A DNA stretch of 10,055 nt, from assembly GCA_030036975.1 (NCBI GenBank), contig JASHSE010000246.1, positions 1 through 10,055 of the forward strand. Direction: 5' to 3'. This DNA comes from Xanthobacteraceae bacterium (lineage in GTDB: Bacteria > Pseudomonadota > Alphaproteobacteria > Rhizobiales > Xanthobacteraceae). This document shows positions 5,938 to 10,055 of the stretch, in pieces. The position numbers and the translations under genes were made by a program. Every line of letters begins with the position of its first letter. Position 1 is the stretch's first letter. The notes beneath the pieces are model-generated. The model was not told where the DNA came from. It saw only the letters and a program-made list of their open reading frames with translations, and searched no databases.

Positions 5938-6576
5938 ATGATCATCGCCATCGACGGGCCGGCGGCGTCGGGCAAAGGCACGCTGGCGCGCCGGATCGCG
6001 GCACATTACGGGCTGCATCACCTCGATACCGGGCTGCTCTACCGGGCGGTCGCCAAGGCGGTGCTCGATGCCGGCTATCCGGCCGACGACGTGGCGCGCG
6101 CCAGCGCCGCGGCGGCGGCGATCGATCCGGAAAAATTCGATGAAAATGCCCTCAAGGCGCACGCCGTCAGCGAAGCATCGTCCGTAGTGGCGGCCATTCC
6201 ACAAGTGCGTAAGGCCTTATTGGACTACCAACGCGCCTTTGCGGCACGGCCGCCCGGCGCGGTGCTCGACGGGCGCGACATCGGCACCGTCATCGCACCA
6301 GGCGCCGACGTGAAGCTGTTCGTTACTGCAAGCCCGCAAATTCGCGCCGCACGCCGCGTCGCCGAACTGAAAGCCCGCGGCGTGGCAGCCGACGAGCGGG
6401 ACGTCCTGGCCGATCTGCTGCGGCGCGACGAGCGCGATTCGGCGCGTGCAGCGGCCCCGCTCAAGCCGGCCCCCGATGCGCACTTGCTCGACACCACCCT
6501 TTTAGATATAGACGCAGCATTCCGGGCCGCCGTCGCCATCATCGAGGCCGCCCGAACGGGCCGAAAGCGTGGTTAA
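5938..6576 (+). CDS. cmk: (d)CMP kinase (cytidylate kinase)
   Basis: Cytidylate kinase phosphorylates CMP and dCMP with ATP in pyrimidine nucleotide salvage and recycling, in the cytoplasm. The 212-residue protein matches the usual length. Visible motifs are the P-loop G7-P-A-A-S-G-K13-G-T15, D30-T-G-L-L-Y-R36 (most relatives have Ala at the first Leu), D111-G-R-D-I-G-T117 followed by KLFVTAS and R.ARR, and the lid R162-R-D-E-R-D-S-A-R170 followed by APL. There is no clear Shine-Dalgarno before ATG 5938. It begins 9 nt after the zeta-like gene and is probably translated by coupling or weak initiation. GC rises sharply at this start. A hairpin overlaps its stop codon. Identity is secure. Confidence 0.97.
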   Translation: MIIAIDGPAASGKGTLARRIAAHYGLHHLDTGLLYRAVAKAVLDAGYPADDVARASAAAAAIDPEKFDENALKAHAVSEASSVVAAIPQVRKALLDYQRAFAARPPGAVLDGRDIGTVIAPGADVKLFVTASPQIRAARRVAELKARGVAADERDVLADLLRRDERDSARAAAPLKPAPDAHLLDTTLLDIDAAFRAAVAIIEAARTGRKRG

Positions 6577-6586
6577 GACGCTTTCG
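6562..6586 (+). other. RNA hairpin overlapping the cmk stop codon
   Basis: CGAAAGCG (6562-6569) pairs perfectly with CGCTTTCG (6579-6586) over 8 bp. The 9-nt loop contains the cmk TAA stop (6574-6576). There is no U tract, so it is not a typical intrinsic terminator. It may mark a processing point or a partial termination site between cmk and the much more strongly expressed rpsA. Confidence 0.5.
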
Positions 6587-6743
6587 TCATTGGAGGTAGA
6601 GCCCGTTCGCCGCTTCGTAGCGATGCACCGGACGCCGAAACTTCGTCTCGAACGTTTGGTCAATCGGCCCCACCGCCGGCTCGTCCGGCGGCTGCCGCAC
6701 GTTCGGGACCACATCCATTAAAAGAAGGGGGCTCGGAGTATTC
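6587..6743 (+). promoter_or_regulatory. Structured leader of rpsA
   Basis: Together with the hairpin before it, this is the longest gap in the housekeeping block. A 7-bp perfect hairpin CCGCCGG-CTCGT-CCGGCGG lies at 6673-6691. CGTTCG (6604-6609) can pair with CGAACG (6649-6654) to close a larger domain. GGAGG at 6592-6596 has no start codon at normal spacing. ATG 6623 opens a 32-codon Arg/His-rich frame closed by TAA at 6719-6721. The rpsA ribosome-binding site, GGAG (6735-6738), is 5 nt before its ATG. Ribosomal protein S1 represses its own translation in E. coli, so an autoregulatory leader is plausible here, but I see no known motif. A promoter may also lie here; no clear -35/-10 pair was found. 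Confidence 0.45.
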
Positions 6744-8489
<1,746 letters not shown>

Positions 8490-8555
8490 CGTGCCAACCT
8501 TGCCCGCGCGCCGGCGAGGCACCGGCAAGCCGTTGAAAAGGAGCAATGGAAAACC

Positions 8556-9533
8556 ATGGCGCTCGATGCCGACCTGCTCGTCGACCGTCGCCGCATGCGG
8601 CGCAAGCTTACGTTCTGGCGCGTCGTCGCCATCGCGGTACTGGTCATCGCGATCGGCGCCGCGGCGGCGGCCTACGGCCGCCGCAACGGCGTGATCGGCG
8701 GCCCCTACATCGCGCGCGTGACCATCACCGGGCTCATTCGCGACGATGACGAGCGGGTGCGCCAGCTCGACCGGCTCGCCGCTTCGTCCTCGGCGCGCGC
8801 GGTGATCCTGCACGTCGATTCGCCGGGCGGCACCACGGCCGGCTCCGAGCAATTGTTCGATGCATTAAGCCGCGTCCGCGCCAAGAAGCCGGTCGTCACC
8901 GTGGTCGACAGCCTGGCGGCTTCGGGCGCCTACATCGCCGCCCTTGCCGGCGACCACATCGTCGCCAAGCAGACCTCGCTGGTCGGCTCGGTCGGCGTGC
9001 TGTTCGAGTTCCCGAACTTCGCCGCGCTGTTGGACAAGATCGGCGTCAAGGTCGAGTCGATCAAATCATCGCCGCTCAAGGCGGCGCCGAACGGATTCGA
9101 GCCGACCAGCCCGGAGGCGCGCGCCGCCATCCAGTCGATCATCATGGATTCGTACGCCTGGTTTAAGGGTTTGGTGCAGGACCGCCGCCATCTTACCGAC
9201 CAGGAACTCGCCGCGGTCGACGACGGCCGCGTCTTCACCGGACATCAGGGCCTCGGGCTCAAGCTCATCGACCAGATCGGCGACGAGCGGACGGCGCGCG
9301 CTTGGCTCAACAAGGAGAAGAACATCAGCGCCAGCCTGCCGGTGCGCGATTATCGCCTGCACAGCGAGTTCGACGACCTGCCGTTCCTGCACGCGGCAGC
9401 CATCGCTTTGCTCAATGCGGCGGGCTTCGATACGCTGGCGCGGCGGCTCGAAACCTTTGCCGGGGCCGGCGCGCTCGACCGTATCAATCTTGACGGTCTG
9501 TTGGCACTTTGGCAACCTTCTGGCGCGAACTAA
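8556..9533 (+). CDS. sppA: Signal peptide peptidase SppA, short form (S49 family)
   Basis: SppA is a membrane-anchored serine protease that degrades cleaved signal peptides. The 325-residue protein has a basic N-terminus and one transmembrane segment (about 21-41), with the catalytic part expected outside the inner membrane. The nucleophile is Ser123 in DSLAAS123-GAYIAA and the general base Lys175 in SSPLK175-AAPNGFEP. The 52-residue spacing equals that of the Ser147/Lys199 dyad of Bacillus subtilis SppA, so this is the single-domain 36-kDa type rather than the fused 67-kDa E. coli type. VDSPGG (about 88-93) is the conserved oxyanion-side motif. AAGGAG (8538-8543) lies 12 nt before ATG 8556, which is long; another ATG at 8546 in a different frame is too close. 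An ATG at codon 14 is an alternative start. It lies 66 nt after rpsA. Confidence 0.95.
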   Translation: MALDADLLVDRRRMRRKLTFWRVVAIAVLVIAIGAAAAAYGRRNGVIGGPYIARVTITGLIRDDDERVRQLDRLAASSSARAVILHVDSPGGTTAGSEQLFDALSRVRAKKPVVTVVDSLAASGAYIAALAGDHIVAKQTSLVGSVGVLFEFPNFAALLDKIGVKVESIKSSPLKAAPNGFEPTSPEARAAIQSIIMDSYAWFKGLVQDRRHLTDQELAAVDDGRVFTGHQGLGLKLIDQIGDERTARAWLNKEKNISASLPVRDYRLHSEFDDLPFLHAAAIALLNAAGFDTLARRLETFAGAGALDRINLDGLLALWQPSGAN

Positions 9534-9571
9534 AGCGCGACGATGCGGCAACACCGTTCGCGGACGACATC

Positions 9572-9865
9572 ATGATCAAATCAGAACTGGTTGCGAAGAT
9601 AGCCGAGCAGAACCCGCACCTCTATCAACGCGACGTCGAGAACATCGTCAACGCCATTTTGGGCGAGATCATCGCGGCGATGGCGCGGGGCGACCGCGTC
9701 GAGCTGCGCGGCTTCGGCGCATTCTCGGTGAAGCAGCGGCCGGCGCGCACCGGCCGCAATCCGCGCACCGGCGCCCACGTCGAGGTCGATCAGAAATACG
9801 TGCCGTTCTTCAAGACCGGCAAGGAAATGCGCGAGCGGCTCAACCGCGAGGACGCGGCGACCTGA
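9572..9865 (+). CDS. ihfB: Integration host factor subunit beta
   Basis: IHF is a heterodimeric DNA-bending protein; the beta subunit pairs with IHF alpha and shapes promoters, origins and recombination sites. The 97-residue product begins MIKSELVAKIAEQNPHLYQR, the classic IHF-beta start. It contains the GDRVELRGFGAFSVK turn and strand, R62-N-P64-R-T-G on the DNA-intercalating arm (Pro64 is the intercalating residue), and ends with VPFFKTGKEMRERLN. The frame stays open upstream to an ATG at 9509, but family similarity starts at 9572, so I chose that start. No strong Shine-Dalgarno is seen. It follows sppA by 38 nt in the same direction, probably as the end of the same unit. Palindromic repeats follow 5 nt after the stop. 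Confidence 0.96.
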   Translation: MIKSELVAKIAEQNPHLYQRDVENIVNAILGEIIAAMARGDRVELRGFGAFSVKQRPARTGRNPRTGAHVEVDQKYVPFFKTGKEMRERLNREDAAT

Positions 9866-9870
9866 TCCTT

Positions 9871-9925
9871 TCCTCCCCCGCGCAGCGGGGGAGGGGGACC
9901 GCGCGAAGCGCGGTGGAGGGGGCGC
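9871..9925 (+). repeat. Palindromic extragenic repeat, copy 1 (possible terminator of ihfB)
   Basis: Two hairpins stand in a row: CTCCCCCG-CGCAG-CGGGGGAG (9873-9893) and ACCGCGC-GAA-GCGCGGT (9898-9914), followed by GGAGGGGGCGC. It begins 5 nt after the ihfB stop codon and could end or stabilise that transcript, although no U tract follows. A second, inverted copy lies at 9973-10034. Elements of this CCTCCCCC...GAAGC...GGTGGAGGGGG style are common between genes in Hyphomicrobiales genomes, from memory. Confidence 0.75.
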
Positions 9926-9972
9926 TCTGACGCGCAGATTGCTCCTGACCTGAGTTCTGCGCTTCGTCGCAT

Positions 9973-10034
9973 GCGCCCCTTCCACCATCTTGCTTCGCAA
10001 GATGGTCCCCCTCCCCCGCTTTCGCGGGGGAGGA
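9973..10034 (-). repeat. Palindromic extragenic repeat, copy 2, inverted
   Basis: Read on the minus strand this is the same element as copy 1: the same TCCTCCCCCGC start, GGGGGAGGGGGACC middle and GGTGG..GGGGCGC end. Its hairpins are CTCCCCCGC-TTTC-GCGGGGGAG (10011-10032) and ACCATCTTGC-TTC-GCAAGATGGT (9984-10006), as written on the plus strand. The second stem is 3 bp longer than in copy 1 and has different bases that still pair fully. The copies are 47 nt apart. Confidence 0.75.
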
Positions 10035-10055
10035 TGAAGATGGAGCAAGACATTG

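Noticed and set aside
8499..8529. CTTGCC/GGCAAG pairing between rpsA and sppA as a terminator
   Set aside because: Only 6 bp around a 19-nt loop, no T-run, and it lies inside a probable operon.
9509..9571. Upstream ATG extension of ihfB
   Set aside because: It overlaps the end of sppA, and IHF-beta similarity starts exactly at MIKSEL (9572).
10034..10055. Possible start of another gene at the right edge (ATG at 10034 or 10040)
   Set aside because: Only five to seven codons are visible, too few to support a coding call.

Overview
The window is bacterial chromosome, most likely from an alphaproteobacterium of the order Hyphomicrobiales (Bradyrhizobium / Rhodopseudomonas / Xanthobacteraceae-like). 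The signs are a high-GC core with the gene order aroA, cmk, rpsA, sppA, ihfB; a divergent FYDLN-acid (TIGR02300-type) gene beside a tRNA-Ala; and GC-rich palindromic intergenic repeats of a kind common in these genomes. This placement comes from gene content and protein style, not from a search.

Region 1 (1-2494, + strand) looks accessory. A short tandem repeat holding a perfect 12-bp palindrome precedes a secreted di-heme protein of the DUF1111 / COG3488 type. Sixteen bases later comes a secreted protein of unknown function with a TonB-C-like carboxy-terminal domain. The pair is probably one transcription unit and ends about 220 bp from the 3' end of a tRNA gene.

Region 2 (2717-3361, - strand) holds tRNA-Ala(GGC), a 150-bp stretch of degenerate short repeats, and a small FYDLN-acid protein with a very acidic tail. 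It diverges from aroA.

Region 3 (3582-9865, + strand) is a housekeeping block: aroA (shikimate pathway), cmk (CMP/dCMP kinase), rpsA (six-domain ribosomal protein S1), a short SppA membrane protease and ihfB (integration host factor beta). Between aroA and cmk lies a two-gene insert of visibly lower GC (about 53% in sampled lines against roughly 70% in aroA and cmk). It has its own sigma70-like promoter, a small basic protein and a zeta-toxin-like P-loop kinase, and it ends only 9 nt before cmk. It is best read as a toxin-antitoxin-like module captured inside an essential operon, and it is the strongest lead here. The cmk-rpsA gap is a 167-nt leader with strong hairpins and a short Arg/His-rich reading frame ending just before the rpsA ribosome-binding site.

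Region 4 (9866-10055) carries two inverted copies of one GC-rich palindromic element. Their hairpin stems differ in sequence but keep pairing. No gene can be supported there.

No rRNA, CRISPR array, insertion sequence or integrase is visible. No stretch over 300 bases lacks a gene.
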